Shown here: piece after piece, positions 51,654-61,508 of the stretch | Numbering within the stretch: position 1 is the stretch's first letter | Layout of the letters: each line of letters opens with the position of its first letter | DNA from: Mucilaginibacter sp. KACC 22773 | Lineage (GTDB): Bacteria > Bacteroidota > Bacteroidia > Sphingobacteriales > Sphingobacteriaceae | DNA: 64,000 nucleotides | Assembly (NCBI RefSeq): GCF_028736215.1 | Contig: NZ_CP117883.1 | Coordinates: 124,001-188,000 of the forward strand | Direction: 5' to 3' | Notes under the pieces: generated by a model | Database searches by the model: none | Told to the model about the DNA's origin: nothing | Seen by the model: the letters and a program-made list of their open reading frames with translations, nothing else | Program-made: the position numbers and the translations under genes

Positions 51654-54025
51654 TATTCGCTTCTCAAACTTTTTACCGGGTTCATCAACGCTGCTTTAAT
51701 GGCCTGCACGCTAACAGTTGCAAGGGCTATTAATATAACAAGGCCTCCGGATAGCGCAAATATCCACCATTGTATGGTGGTACGATAGGCAAAACCCTGT
51801 AACCAGCTATTTAGGGCATACCAGGCAACAGGCGATGCAACGAGCATGGCAATTATTATCAAAACCAAAAACTCTGATGAAAGCAACCCGAATATGGAGG
51901 CTGCACTGGCACCAAGTACTTTTCGTACCCCTATCTCTTTAATACGTTGCTCGGCAGTAAACATAGCCAATCCAAGTAACCCAAGGCACGAGATAAATAT
52001 TGCAAGAAACGCAAATATGTTTGACAGCCGGCCTACAATCTGTTCGCTTTTATATAGTTTTTGGTATTGCTCATCAGAAAAATTGTAGTTGAAAGGAAAG
52101 TTTGGGTTTAGTATCTTACATAATTTGGAAATACCCGCCAATGCTTCTTTTGTTTTGCCGGGCTGCGTGCGAATTAAAATATCGCCCCCATCCAGTTTGC
52201 CCTTAACCAGGTGAATAATCAACGGCAAAATTTGCTTATGCAGCGACTGGAAGTGAAAGTCTTTCACCAGCCCGATAATCTTTCCCTTACGCCCCCACAT
52301 GGTAATTGATTTACCAATCGGATTTGTAAAACCTAACTTTTGCTGCGTTACCTGGTTAATGATAAAGTTATTGGAGTCGGTAGGATAATTATCAGAAAAA
52401 TCGCGCCCGGCTAACATTTTCAGCTTCATGGTAGATACAAAATTGTAGCCAACCGCTATGTTCGGAAAAGCGACGGTGTTGTTAGGGTCTTTTCCATCCC
52501 AGGTTACACTAATAGTACTGTTATCAATAAACGTGGGGTTGTTTGATATTTGGCTAACTGATTTAATCTCCGGCAAATTCATCGCCTCGTTTTTAAAAAT
52601 ATCATACTTGCCACCCAGGTCGCCTTCAATAGGGATGTACAGCAGGTTTTCCCTATCATAGCCCAGGTTCCTGGTTTGGATAAAGTTTACCTGTTTGGAT
52701 ACCACAATGGTGGCGATAATTAATACCGACGAAAGCACAAATTGCATTATAACCAAACCTTTGCGAAACCAAACGGCACCGGCATCGAGCTTTAATGTTC
52801 CCTTTAATACCTTTACCGGGTTAAATGACGATAAAAACAGAGCCGGATAACTGCCCGAAACTAAGCCCGTAGTTATTGTGATTATAAAGAGTTTTAGCCA
52901 AAAGGAAGCTTCGTTAAAGGGCATGATTATTTGCTTTTGAGTAACCTGGTTAAATACAGGTAATAACACAATGGCTAAAATCAATGCTACTGAAACTGCC
53001 AGGACAGTGAGCAACAGCGATTCGCCTATAAACTGCCTGATTAATACCCCGCGCACGGCGCCCATAACCTTTCGTACACCAATTTCCCGCGCCCTTTTTA
53101 CCGACTGGGCCGTTGTAAGGTTCATGAAATTAATGCAGGCAATAAGCAGCACAAATACAGCAATGATGCTAAATAGCTTTACGTATTCTATACGGCCGCC
53201 AGTTATTTTGCCATTTTCAAAGTTGGAGTGTAGATAAACCTGGTCAAAGCGTTGCAAGCCGTACTCAACCCGGTAGCTTTTTTGAAAAGTGCGGTAAGTA
53301 TCTAAAAAGTGCGTTATTTTTTTGTCGGCTGATGCCGGGTTGGCATCCTTACGTAACATAACAAAGGTTAACGGCCCGCTGTTATCCCATCTTTTTGAGC
53401 CGGGATGATCGGCTAAATAGGCGCCCCAATTAATTAAGTAATCAAATTTGCGGGAAGTATTGCCGGGCAGGTCTTTAAATACAGCCGTAACAGTAAAATC
53501 TCTTTCATCATCGAACCTGATAGTTTTACCGATAGCCACATCGGGTTGCCCGAAAAACATAACTGCCATTTTTTGGGATATAGCTATGCTCGCCGGCGAA
53601 TTTAACGCCGTGCCAGCTTCTCCTATTAAAAGTGGATAGCTAAACATTTTAAAGATATCAGCTCCGGCAAAAGTGCCGTTTAGCTTCAATATTTTATTAG
53701 CAACCCTAAAAGTATGATTGTCATTTTCATCTTCCATATTGATGGCATATTCAACTTCGGGCAGCGTCTTTTTTAATTCGGCTGCCATTTGGCCCGGCGT
53801 GTCGTAGTTGCCATCTATTTTATGATCATAATACTCCTGCTCATAAACCTTATAAAGCCGGTCTCCATTTTGATGATAGGCATCAATGTTGAGCTCATTT
53901 TGTACCCACAGCAAAATAAGCAGGCTGCATGCCAGCCCAACCGACAGCCCGGCAATATTGATAAAAGAATGCGCTTTGTTTTTTACAATATTACGCCAGG
54001 CTATTTTTAAATAATTCTTAATCAT
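51653..54025 (-). CDS. FtsX/MacB-type ABC permease, array member 1 (type A)
   Basis: A 790-residue membrane protein with two FtsX modules and two MacB_PCD periplasmic domains. N-terminal helix after MIKNYLKIAWRNIVKNKAHSFINIAGLSVGLACSLLILLW (described in parts), three helices near 285-420, a second half starting near 430 with VMQFVLSSVLIIATIVV, and the last three helices ending NPVKSLRSE. Type A is marked by VQNELNIDAYHQNGDRLYKVYEQEYYD and shared with the copy at 61509-63881. No ATPase gene is present. The downstream esterase pseudogene is coupled to it. Confidence 0.9.
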   Translation of the reverse strand: MIKNYLKIAWRNIVKNKAHSFINIAGLSVGLACSLLILLWVQNELNIDAYHQNGDRLYKVYEQEYYDHKIDGNYDTPGQMAAELKKTLPEVEYAINMEDENDNHTFRVANKILKLNGTFAGADIFKMFSYPLLIGEAGTALNSPASIAISQKMAVMFFGQPDVAIGKTIRFDDERDFTVTAVFKDLPGNTSRKFDYLINWGAYLADHPGSKRWDNSGPLTFVMLRKDANPASADKKITHFLDTYRTFQKSYRVEYGLQRFDQVYLHSNFENGKITGGRIEYVKLFSIIAVFVLLIACINFMNLTTAQSVKRAREIGVRKVMGAVRGVLIRQFIGESLLLTVLAVSVALILAIVLLPVFNQVTQKQIIMPFNEASFWLKLFIITITTGLVSGSYPALFLSSFNPVKVLKGTLKLDAGAVWFRKGLVIMQFVLSSVLIIATIVVSKQVNFIQTRNLGYDRENLLYIPIEGDLGGKYDIFKNEAMNLPEIKSVSQISNNPTFIDNSTISVTWDGKDPNNTVAFPNIAVGYNFVSTMKLKMLAGRDFSDNYPTDSNNFIINQVTQQKLGFTNPIGKSITMWGRKGKIIGLVKDFHFQSLHKQILPLIIHLVKGKLDGGDILIRTQPGKTKEALAGISKLCKILNPNFPFNYNFSDEQYQKLYKSEQIVGRLSNIFAFLAIFISCLGLLGLAMFTAEQRIKEIGVRKVLGASAASIFGLLSSEFLVLIIIAMLVASPVAWYALNSWLQGFAYRTTIQWWIFALSGGLVILIALATVSVQAIKAALMNPVKSLRSE

Positions 54026-54070
54026 GTTATTTAAAACTTTAAGTTTTTTCGCTTTAGCTGTAATTAACTA

Positions 54071-56458
54071 CTATTCAGATCGCAAACTCTTTACAGGGTT
54101 CATCAACGCGGCTTTAATACTTTGATAGCTTACCGTGAGCAACGTTATCATGATAGCCCCTAATGCAGTCGCGCCAAATATCCACCACGACAGCTCGGCG
54201 TGGTACTTGTAATCCTTTATCCAGCCTTGCATAAAGTAATAAGCGGTTGGTATAGCTATGATTAATGATACAACAACCAGCACTACAAAATCTATCGACA
54301 ACAGGCGCCACAGGCCAAATACTGATGCCCCTAATACCTTGCGTACGCCAATTTCTTTGGTGCGCTGCTCGGCCATAAATGATGCCATACCAAACAGGCC
54401 CATACAACTAATGAAAATAGCCAGCAGGGTAAAGAAACCAGCCAGTTTACCTATCCGCTCCTCGTTGGCAAACTTTTGAGCATATTGATCATCTGTGAAT
54501 TTATAATCGAAAGGGCTGGCCGGGTCATACTGTTTAAATACAGCTTCAATTTTACGTAATGCTTCGCTGGCGCTTTTGCCGGTGTTCAGCCTGATATCAA
54601 CTATCCCGGGAGCATACGGAACCATATAAAATATAGTTGGTTTTACAGGCTCATAGGGTGATGACATAACCATATCCTTCACTACGCCTATAACTTTAAA
54701 AGTTTTGTACCATTTAATGGTTTCGCCAACCGGGTGTTTAAAGTTCATGAACTTTACGGCGGCTTCGTTCAATACTATTCCCGATGAATCTGTTAAAATA
54801 TCTCTTGAAAAATCGCGCCCGTCGGTAAGTTTCCAGCCAGCCGTTTTTCCAAATTCGGGGCTTACGGCAATTGTGCCAAAATCATCCTGCAGATTAGGGT
54901 CCTTATCCCTCCAGGTAAGGCCACTATTATTAGAATATACCCCAGTTAACGGACTATCAGACTCGGCCATTTCAACTATTGCTCCCGACTGCAGCAGGTC
55001 ATTCCTTACTGCCGTAAAGTGCTGGTGAATGGCATCCGTTTTCATTTCTATTTGTATAAGGCCTGTTCGGTCATAACCTATTGGTCTGTTCTTGGTGAAT
55101 TGCACCTGCCTGAAAACAATAATAGTACCTATGATTAAAGCAACGGAAACCGTAAACTGTAAAACCACCAGTACTTTACGGGGTAATGCAGCCATTCGTC
55201 CGGCTTTAAATGTTCCTTTTAAAACTTTCACCGGCTTAAATGATGACAGGTAAAAAGCAGGATAGCTACCCGCGATGAGCCCTGTTATGAGGCTAAAACC
55301 AATTCCCAGTATCCAAAACATCGGGTTGGCCCATAATACCTGCATGGTTTTATTGGCTACCTGGTTAAACCAGGGTAAAATAAGCTGTACAAGAACTATG
55401 GAAAACAGGAAGGCAAATGCCGAGATCAGTACCGACTCTACCAAAAACTGACCAATAAGCTGGCCTCGCAACGATCCTACCGTTTTACGTATACCCACTT
55501 CTTTGGCCCGTTTTTCTGACCGGGCCGTGCTTAGGTTCATGAAATTGATGCAAGCCAGCAATAATACGAATACACCAATAATGCCAAACATCCATACAAA
55601 TTGTATAGCCCCCCCGGTATTAATACCATTTTTAAATTCCGAATATAAATGCCATTTGCTTATCGGGTGCAAAAACACTGTTGGCTTAAAAGATAAACCC
55701 AGCTTATTGCCCTCTGCGATAAAAGCATTTAGCTTCAAATCTTTTATCCTGGCCGATACCTTGTTTATATCTGCATTGGGGCTTAGCTGTGCAAATAGCT
55801 GCCATGAATTATTGCCCCATTGTGTAATGTTTGTTTTTACATGAGTAGTCATGTATAAATCCCACGGTGCAATAAATGCCACTTCAGCTAAGCTGTTATT
55901 ATGCGGCAGATCTTCGTAAACGCCGGTAACCTTAACGTTCCATTTATTGTCGATCTTTAAGGCTTTAAACATGGGATCTGTGTCACCAAAAAGTGCTTTA
56001 GCCAGTGATGCAGATAGAATGATAGACGATGGATCTTTTAGACCGGATCGTGTGCCTTTAATCATTTTTAAACTGAACACGTCGGGTGCTTCGGCCTGCA
56101 TATAATTTCCCTGTTGGGTTAGTTTTTTATCACCGAATGCTATGATGTGTGCGTATGTCCAGGTAGATAGTACTACATACTTAAAATCATTCTGATAGTC
56201 ATCCCGCAGTTTATAACCCAACGGCATAGGTATATCGGATTGTGTGCCTACACTGCCATTAAAGGTTTGGTGCTGCATAACCTGTACCAGGCGGTCATAG
56301 TTTTTAAAGTACCTGTCGTATGACAGCTCGTCCCATATCCACAAGCCAATAAGCATAGCCACTGCCATACCAACTGATAGGCCGGTTATATTAATAAAAG
56401 TATGCGCCCTGTTACGCGTAAGGTTTCGCCAGGCGATCTTGATATAATTCTTGAACAT
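54071..56458 (-). CDS. FtsX/MacB-type ABC permease, array member 2 (type B)
   Basis: 795 residues from the ATG at 56458 (MFKNYIKIAWRN), the start common to all copies; the longer frame runs into the repeated spacer. Same architecture as member 1, but type B: SVGMAVAMLIGLWIWDELSYDRY and QVMQHQTFNGSVGTQSDIPMP. Its sequence is very close to the copy at 56553-58946, pointing to a recent duplication. Ends NPVKSLRSE. Likely a transporter or mechanotransmission permease needing a separate LolD/MacB-like ATPase. Confidence 0.9.
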   Translation of the reverse strand: MFKNYIKIAWRNLTRNRAHTFINITGLSVGMAVAMLIGLWIWDELSYDRYFKNYDRLVQVMQHQTFNGSVGTQSDIPMPLGYKLRDDYQNDFKYVVLSTWTYAHIIAFGDKKLTQQGNYMQAEAPDVFSLKMIKGTRSGLKDPSSIILSASLAKALFGDTDPMFKALKIDNKWNVKVTGVYEDLPHNNSLAEVAFIAPWDLYMTTHVKTNITQWGNNSWQLFAQLSPNADINKVSARIKDLKLNAFIAEGNKLGLSFKPTVFLHPISKWHLYSEFKNGINTGGAIQFVWMFGIIGVFVLLLACINFMNLSTARSEKRAKEVGIRKTVGSLRGQLIGQFLVESVLISAFAFLFSIVLVQLILPWFNQVANKTMQVLWANPMFWILGIGFSLITGLIAGSYPAFYLSSFKPVKVLKGTFKAGRMAALPRKVLVVLQFTVSVALIIGTIIVFRQVQFTKNRPIGYDRTGLIQIEMKTDAIHQHFTAVRNDLLQSGAIVEMAESDSPLTGVYSNNSGLTWRDKDPNLQDDFGTIAVSPEFGKTAGWKLTDGRDFSRDILTDSSGIVLNEAAVKFMNFKHPVGETIKWYKTFKVIGVVKDMVMSSPYEPVKPTIFYMVPYAPGIVDIRLNTGKSASEALRKIEAVFKQYDPASPFDYKFTDDQYAQKFANEERIGKLAGFFTLLAIFISCMGLFGMASFMAEQRTKEIGVRKVLGASVFGLWRLLSIDFVVLVVVSLIIAIPTAYYFMQGWIKDYKYHAELSWWIFGATALGAIMITLLTVSYQSIKAALMNPVKSLRSE

Positions 56459-56552
56459 GTTGTACGTTTTAAGTTGTACGTGATACGTTTTTATTTTACT
56501 AATGACCAATGACAGCGTAGCGAAATGGCCAATGACTAATTCCATCTTGCCT
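56459..56552. repeat. Repeated spacer between permease genes, copy 1
   Basis: Contains TACGTTTTAAGTTGTACGTG and then the words AATGACCAATGACAGCG-AGCGAAATG-CCAATGACTAA. Nearly the same order recurs at 58947-59032 and 61394-61508, showing that gene and spacer were duplicated together. Confidence 0.85.
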
Positions 56553-58946
56553 CTATTCCGACCGAAGGCTTTTTACCGGGTTCATCAACGCGGCTTTAAT
56601 ACTTTGGTAGCTAACAGTAAGCAGGGTAATTGTGATAGAACCAATAGCCGTGGCCCCAAAAATCCACCAGGAAAGTTCGGCGTGGTATTTGTAATCCTTT
56701 ATCCAGTCTTGCATAAAGTAGTAAGCGGTTGGTATAGCTATCAGTAATGATATAGAAACCAGCACTACAAAATCTATCGACATTAAGCGCCACAGGCCAA
56801 ATACTGATGCCCCTAATACCTTGCGTACCCCAATTTCCTTGGTGCGCTGCTCGGCCATAAATGATGCCATACCGAACAACCCCATACAACTGATAAAGAT
56901 GGCCAGCAGGGTAAAGAAACCGGCCAGTTTACCTACACGTTCTTCGTTGGCAAATTTTTGGGCGTACTCTTCGTCGGTGAATTTGTATTCAAAGGGGTTG
57001 CCGGGGGCATATTGTTTCCAGGCAGCCTCGATTTTACCCAGCGTTTCATGCGGGCTCACTTTAGGGTTAATGCGGATATTAATGAGGCCGCCGCTGTTTT
57101 TTGTAAGATAGAAAACGGTTGGCTGTATTGGCTCGTAAGGCGATGACATCACCATATCCTTTACTACACCAATGATCTGGAATTTTTTATACCATTCCAG
57201 CGTTTCGCCTACCGGGTTTTTCAAATGCATAAATTTAACAGCAGCCTCGTTTACCACCATGGCTGATGAATCGGCTAAGTTGTTTTTGTCAAAATCGCGG
57301 CCATCTAATACTTTCCACTGAGCTGTTTTGCCAAATTCTGCGCTTATGGATATCGTACCAAAATCATCCTGAAGAGTTGGGTCTTTATCGCGCCATTTAA
57401 AGCCGCTGTTGTCAGAGTATATATCCGTTAGCGGGCTGTCAGATTCAGACATGTCAACGATAGCGCCCGACTGGATCAGGTCGTTTCGTACCGCATCGAA
57501 ATGATTATGGATCTCGTCGGTACGCATATCAACCTGGATCAGCCCGGTACGATCATAGCCTACCGGCCGGTTCTTGGTATACTGCACCTGCCTGAAAACA
57601 ATGATGGTACCGATAATGAGGGTAACTGAAACAGTGAACTGTAATACTACCAATATTTTACGCGGCAGGGCAGCAAAGCGGCCCGCCTTGAAGGTGCCCT
57701 TTAGCACTTTTACAGGCTGGAATGACGACAGGTAAAACGCCGGATAGCTGCCTGCTATGATACCTGTAAAAATACTAAAGCCAATACCCATAATCCAGAA
57801 CAGGGGATTAAACCATAGTATAGTAACGGTTTTATCGGCAACCTGGTTAAACCACGGTAATATCAGCTGCACCAAAACTAACGACAGGAAGAAGGCGAAA
57901 ATAGTTATCAGCATCGATTCCATAAAAAACTGCCCAATGAGCTGGCTACGCAGCGAACCAACTGTTTTGCGGATGCCTACTTCCTTGGCCCGTTTCTCGC
58001 TGCGGGCGGTGCTCAGGTTCATGAAATTAATACAAGCCAGTAGCAATACAAATACGCCGATAAGGCCAAACATCCAAACAAATTTAATATCGCCGCCCGT
58101 ATTGATGCCGTTTTTAAACTCCGAGTATAAGTGCCATTTACTCATGGGATGTAGAAAAATAGCGGCCTTAAAGGTTAAGCCAATTTTGTCGTTATTAAGC
58201 TTTAACCCCTCCATTTTCAGGTTTTTTATTTTGGCAGATACCCTGTCCGGATCGGCATTAGGTTGTAGTTGGGCAAACAATTGCCAGGAGTTATTGCCCC
58301 AGGTTGTGCGCGCCTGTTTCAGGTAAGGCTGCGTTGTCATAAACAAGTCCCACGGTGCAATAAAGCCAAGTTCTTTAAAGCTGGTATTATGGGGCAAATC
58401 CTCATACACCCCTGTCACCTTTACGTTCCATTTATTATCTATTTTTATAGACTTAAACATAGGGTCGGCATTACCAAAAATGGCTTTTGCCAATGATGCC
58501 GAAAGTATGATAGACGATTGATCTTTTAATGCCGAACGTGTCCCCTTCAGCATTTTAAGGGTAAGCAGATCAGGTGCTTCGGCCTGCATATAGGAGCCCG
58601 CGTAAGATAATTTTTTTTCGCCCGATGCAATTATATGCTTAAAATTCCAGGTAGATAATACCACATATTTAAAGTCGCTGTTATATTCATCCCTTAACTT
58701 ATAACCCAGTGGCAGGGGAATAGAGTTTTGCGTCCCAACTTCGCCGTTAAAGGTTTGGTGCTGCATTACCCGCACAATTCGGTCGTAGTTATCATGATAC
58801 TTATCGTATGATAGTTCGTTCCAGATCCAAAGCCCTATCAGCACAGCCACAGCCATACCAACCGATAGCCCTGTAACGTTGATGAAAGTGTGCGCCTTAT
58901 TTTTTATAAGGTTTCGCCAGGCGATTTTGATATAATTCTTTAACAT
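56553..58946 (-). CDS. FtsX/MacB-type ABC permease, array member 3 (type B)
   Basis: A 797-residue permease, the closest relative of member 2: the same MQHQTFNGEVGTQNSIPLP segment, the same WHLYSEFKNGINTGG loop and the same LGASVFGLWRLMSIDFVVLV end region. Starts MLKNYIKIAWRN. Two FtsX modules (helices near 20-40, 285-420, 430-450 and 670-790). Ends NPVKSLRSE. Confidence 0.9.
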   Translation of the reverse strand: MLKNYIKIAWRNLIKNKAHTFINVTGLSVGMAVAVLIGLWIWNELSYDKYHDNYDRIVRVMQHQTFNGEVGTQNSIPLPLGYKLRDEYNSDFKYVVLSTWNFKHIIASGEKKLSYAGSYMQAEAPDLLTLKMLKGTRSALKDQSSIILSASLAKAIFGNADPMFKSIKIDNKWNVKVTGVYEDLPHNTSFKELGFIAPWDLFMTTQPYLKQARTTWGNNSWQLFAQLQPNADPDRVSAKIKNLKMEGLKLNNDKIGLTFKAAIFLHPMSKWHLYSEFKNGINTGGDIKFVWMFGLIGVFVLLLACINFMNLSTARSEKRAKEVGIRKTVGSLRSQLIGQFFMESMLITIFAFFLSLVLVQLILPWFNQVADKTVTILWFNPLFWIMGIGFSIFTGIIAGSYPAFYLSSFQPVKVLKGTFKAGRFAALPRKILVVLQFTVSVTLIIGTIIVFRQVQYTKNRPVGYDRTGLIQVDMRTDEIHNHFDAVRNDLIQSGAIVDMSESDSPLTDIYSDNSGFKWRDKDPTLQDDFGTISISAEFGKTAQWKVLDGRDFDKNNLADSSAMVVNEAAVKFMHLKNPVGETLEWYKKFQIIGVVKDMVMSSPYEPIQPTVFYLTKNSGGLINIRINPKVSPHETLGKIEAAWKQYAPGNPFEYKFTDEEYAQKFANEERVGKLAGFFTLLAIFISCMGLFGMASFMAEQRTKEIGVRKVLGASVFGLWRLMSIDFVVLVSISLLIAIPTAYYFMQDWIKDYKYHAELSWWIFGATAIGSITITLLTVSYQSIKAALMNPVKSLRSE

Positions 58947-59032
58947 GTAGTACGTTTTAAGTTATAGGTAATACGTTTTTAATTTTTACCTTTTTTCAAT
59001 GACTAATGACAGCGCAGCGAAATGACTAATGA
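58947..59032. repeat. Repeated spacer between permease genes, copy 2
   Basis: TACGTTTTAAGTTATAGGTA, then AATGACTAATGACAGCG-CAGCGAAATGACTAATGAC. Homologous to 56459-56552 and 61394-61508, with a few substitutions. Confidence 0.85.
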
Positions 59033-61393
59033 CTATTCAGATCTCAGGCTTTTAACCGGGTTCGTCAGGGCTGCTTTGATGGCCTGGAAACTTACTGTAA
59101 TTAATGTAATGGCAATAGCCCCGGTACCCGATAATGCAAATATCCACCAGGTTATTGGCGACCTGTACTGGTATTGATGAAGCCAGCCGTTCATAAAATA
59201 ATAAGCCACGGGGATTGCAATAAGTAATGATATAACTACCAGCAACACAAACTCGGTTGATAATAAGCGCCACAGGTTTGCTACGGATGCTCCCAATACT
59301 TTGCGTACGCCAATCTCTTTCACCCGTTGTTCGGCAACAAATGATGCAAGGCCAAACAGGCCAAGGCAACTGATAAAGATAGCCAGCACAGCAAACACCG
59401 TTGCCAGGTTGCCTATGCGTTGTTCGTCGCTAAATTTGCGGGCGTACTCATCATCATTAAACTTAAACTGAAATGGGCTGCCGGGGTTGTATTTTTTAAA
59501 CACGGGCTCAATTGTACCCAACGCTTCGCGCATGGGCATTTTAGCGTTTATGCGCAAGGTGATGACGTTAACCCAAGTCGGGTTCATATGAAAAACGGTA
59601 GCGACGGTAGGTTTGTACGGTGATTCCATTACCATATCTTTTACCACACCGGTTATAACGTGGTTTTTACCTGCCCAATGCATAATTTTGCCAATGGGGT
59701 TTTTAAGTCCGCTTAGCTTTACTGCCGATTCGTTTAAGATAAACGCCCCTGTATCAGTAGGAAAACTTCTTGAAAAATCGCGGCCTTCAATTATCTTCCA
59801 GCCAACGGTTTTACCATAATCATAAGTTACGGCTATTGTACCAAATGTTGGATCGAAGCCCGGGGCTTTGCCAGCCCAATCGAAACCACCGTTGTTTGAC
59901 CATACCTGGGTTGTTGAACTGTTTGATTCTGCCATGTCGGCCACCGCGCCGGTTTGGATCAGGTCGTTCCGCATGGCTTCATAATGGCCATAAATTTCGG
60001 GCGTGTTCATATCAACCGTAATTAACCCCTCGCGTGTATAGCCAATAGGTCTGCTGCGTGCAAATTGAATTTGCCTGAAAACGATAATGGTGCCTATAAT
60101 GAGCACAATAGATACCGTGAACTGTACAACCACTAAAACCTTACGCGGCAACGAAGCAAAGCGCCCAACACGAAAAGTCCCTTTTAATACCTTAATTGGT
60201 TCAAAGGCCGAAAGGTAAAATGCCGGATAGCTTCCTGCTATAATTCCGGTAAAAAAAGTAAAGCTCAAAGCTGCTGCCCAAAACCAGGGATTAGTAAAAG
60301 GCATAGCAATTTGCTTATCGGCAATGTTATTAAAATAGGGCAAAGCAACTAAAACCAAAACAAGCGTAACCACCAAAGCTAAAAATGCAAACATCAGCGA
60401 TTCGCTCAAAAACTGCTTTATCAGTTGCGAGCGGACGGAACCTATCGCTTTACGGATGCCCACTTCTTTCGCCCGTTTTTCGCTCCGGGCGGTGCTTAGG
60501 TTCATGAAATTGATACAGGCCAACAGCAATACAAACGTACCGATGATGCCGAACAGCCACACCAACTCAATGCGGCCGCCAACTGCTTTGCCGTTTTTGA
60601 AATCGCTGTACAGGTGCCATTTGGCCATGGGATGTATTTGCATTGCCTCGTCGTTCATTTTGAAATGAGGCTTGGTAATGTTCCTGATCTTTGCTGATAC
60701 TTTGGCAAAATCGGCATGCTCATTCATCAAAGCAAATAAATGGCAGCCATGGTTATCCCAGGCAGTACTTTGCGTATTCCACCAGTTTGCCGGGTTGCTC
60801 CAGGGTAACATAAATTTAGTTGGATAAAAGCTGGTATTATAAGGCAAATCCTGGTAAACCCCGGCTACCTTCATATCGGTTTTGTTATCAATGCGTACAA
60901 CCTTATTTATAGGGTCGGCACTGCCGAACAAGGCTATTGCTACAGATTGCGATAATACAAAAGATGAAGGGTCTTTAAAGCTGGCATAGCTCCCTTTTAT
61001 CATTTTTAATGAAAGTATAGCGGGCAAATCGGGCTCGGCCCACATGCCGTTTTGTGATATCTTTTTATCGCCAATAGCTAATATATGTGTGCCCTCCCAG
61101 GTAAGCGCGGTCAGCTTAAAATCACCCGCATATTTGGTACGCAGTTCGGCGCTAAGGGGCACCACGGTCGACCCGAATGTGACTGTCTCGCCGTTGGCCG
61201 TTTGGGTGGTCATCACCTGGGCTATATGGTTATAGTTTTGATGATACTTATCAAACGATAACTCATCCCATAGCCAAAGCCCTATCAGCATAGCCACCGC
61301 CATGCCCACAGATAATCCGGCTACATTAATAAATGTATGCACCTTGTTTTTGGCGATGTTTCGCCATGCGATTTTGAGGTAATTCCTGAACAT
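59033..61393 (-). CDS. FtsX/MacB-type ABC permease, array member 4 (type B, diverged)
   Basis: A 786-residue permease. Type B by its LSVGMAVAMLIGLWLWDELSFDKYHQNYNHIAQVM start and WHLYSDFKNGKAVGG loop, but more diverged than members 2 and 3 (MTTQTANGETVTFGSTVVP in the first periplasmic domain). Starts MFRNYLKIAWRN, ends NPVKSLRSE. Probably an older duplicate with another ligand or partner. Confidence 0.9.
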   Translation of the reverse strand: MFRNYLKIAWRNIAKNKVHTFINVAGLSVGMAVAMLIGLWLWDELSFDKYHQNYNHIAQVMTTQTANGETVTFGSTVVPLSAELRTKYAGDFKLTALTWEGTHILAIGDKKISQNGMWAEPDLPAILSLKMIKGSYASFKDPSSFVLSQSVAIALFGSADPINKVVRIDNKTDMKVAGVYQDLPYNTSFYPTKFMLPWSNPANWWNTQSTAWDNHGCHLFALMNEHADFAKVSAKIRNITKPHFKMNDEAMQIHPMAKWHLYSDFKNGKAVGGRIELVWLFGIIGTFVLLLACINFMNLSTARSEKRAKEVGIRKAIGSVRSQLIKQFLSESLMFAFLALVVTLVLVLVALPYFNNIADKQIAMPFTNPWFWAAALSFTFFTGIIAGSYPAFYLSAFEPIKVLKGTFRVGRFASLPRKVLVVVQFTVSIVLIIGTIIVFRQIQFARSRPIGYTREGLITVDMNTPEIYGHYEAMRNDLIQTGAVADMAESNSSTTQVWSNNGGFDWAGKAPGFDPTFGTIAVTYDYGKTVGWKIIEGRDFSRSFPTDTGAFILNESAVKLSGLKNPIGKIMHWAGKNHVITGVVKDMVMESPYKPTVATVFHMNPTWVNVITLRINAKMPMREALGTIEPVFKKYNPGSPFQFKFNDDEYARKFSDEQRIGNLATVFAVLAIFISCLGLFGLASFVAEQRVKEIGVRKVLGASVANLWRLLSTEFVLLVVISLLIAIPVAYYFMNGWLHQYQYRSPITWWIFALSGTGAIAITLITVSFQAIKAALTNPVKSLRSE

Positions 61394-61508
61394 GTTGTAC
61401 GTTTTAAGGTGTACGTGATACGTTTTTTAACTCAACTAATGACCAATGACAGCGCAGCGAAATGACTAATGACTAATTCTGTCGATTCTTGACTCTTAAT
61501 TCTTGGTT
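61394..61508. repeat. Repeated spacer between permease genes, copy 3
   Basis: TACGTTTTAAGGTGTACGTG, then AATGACCAATGACAGCG-CAGCGAAATGACTAATGAC, as in the other spacers, followed by a TCTTGACTCTTAATTCTTGG tail. Confidence 0.85.
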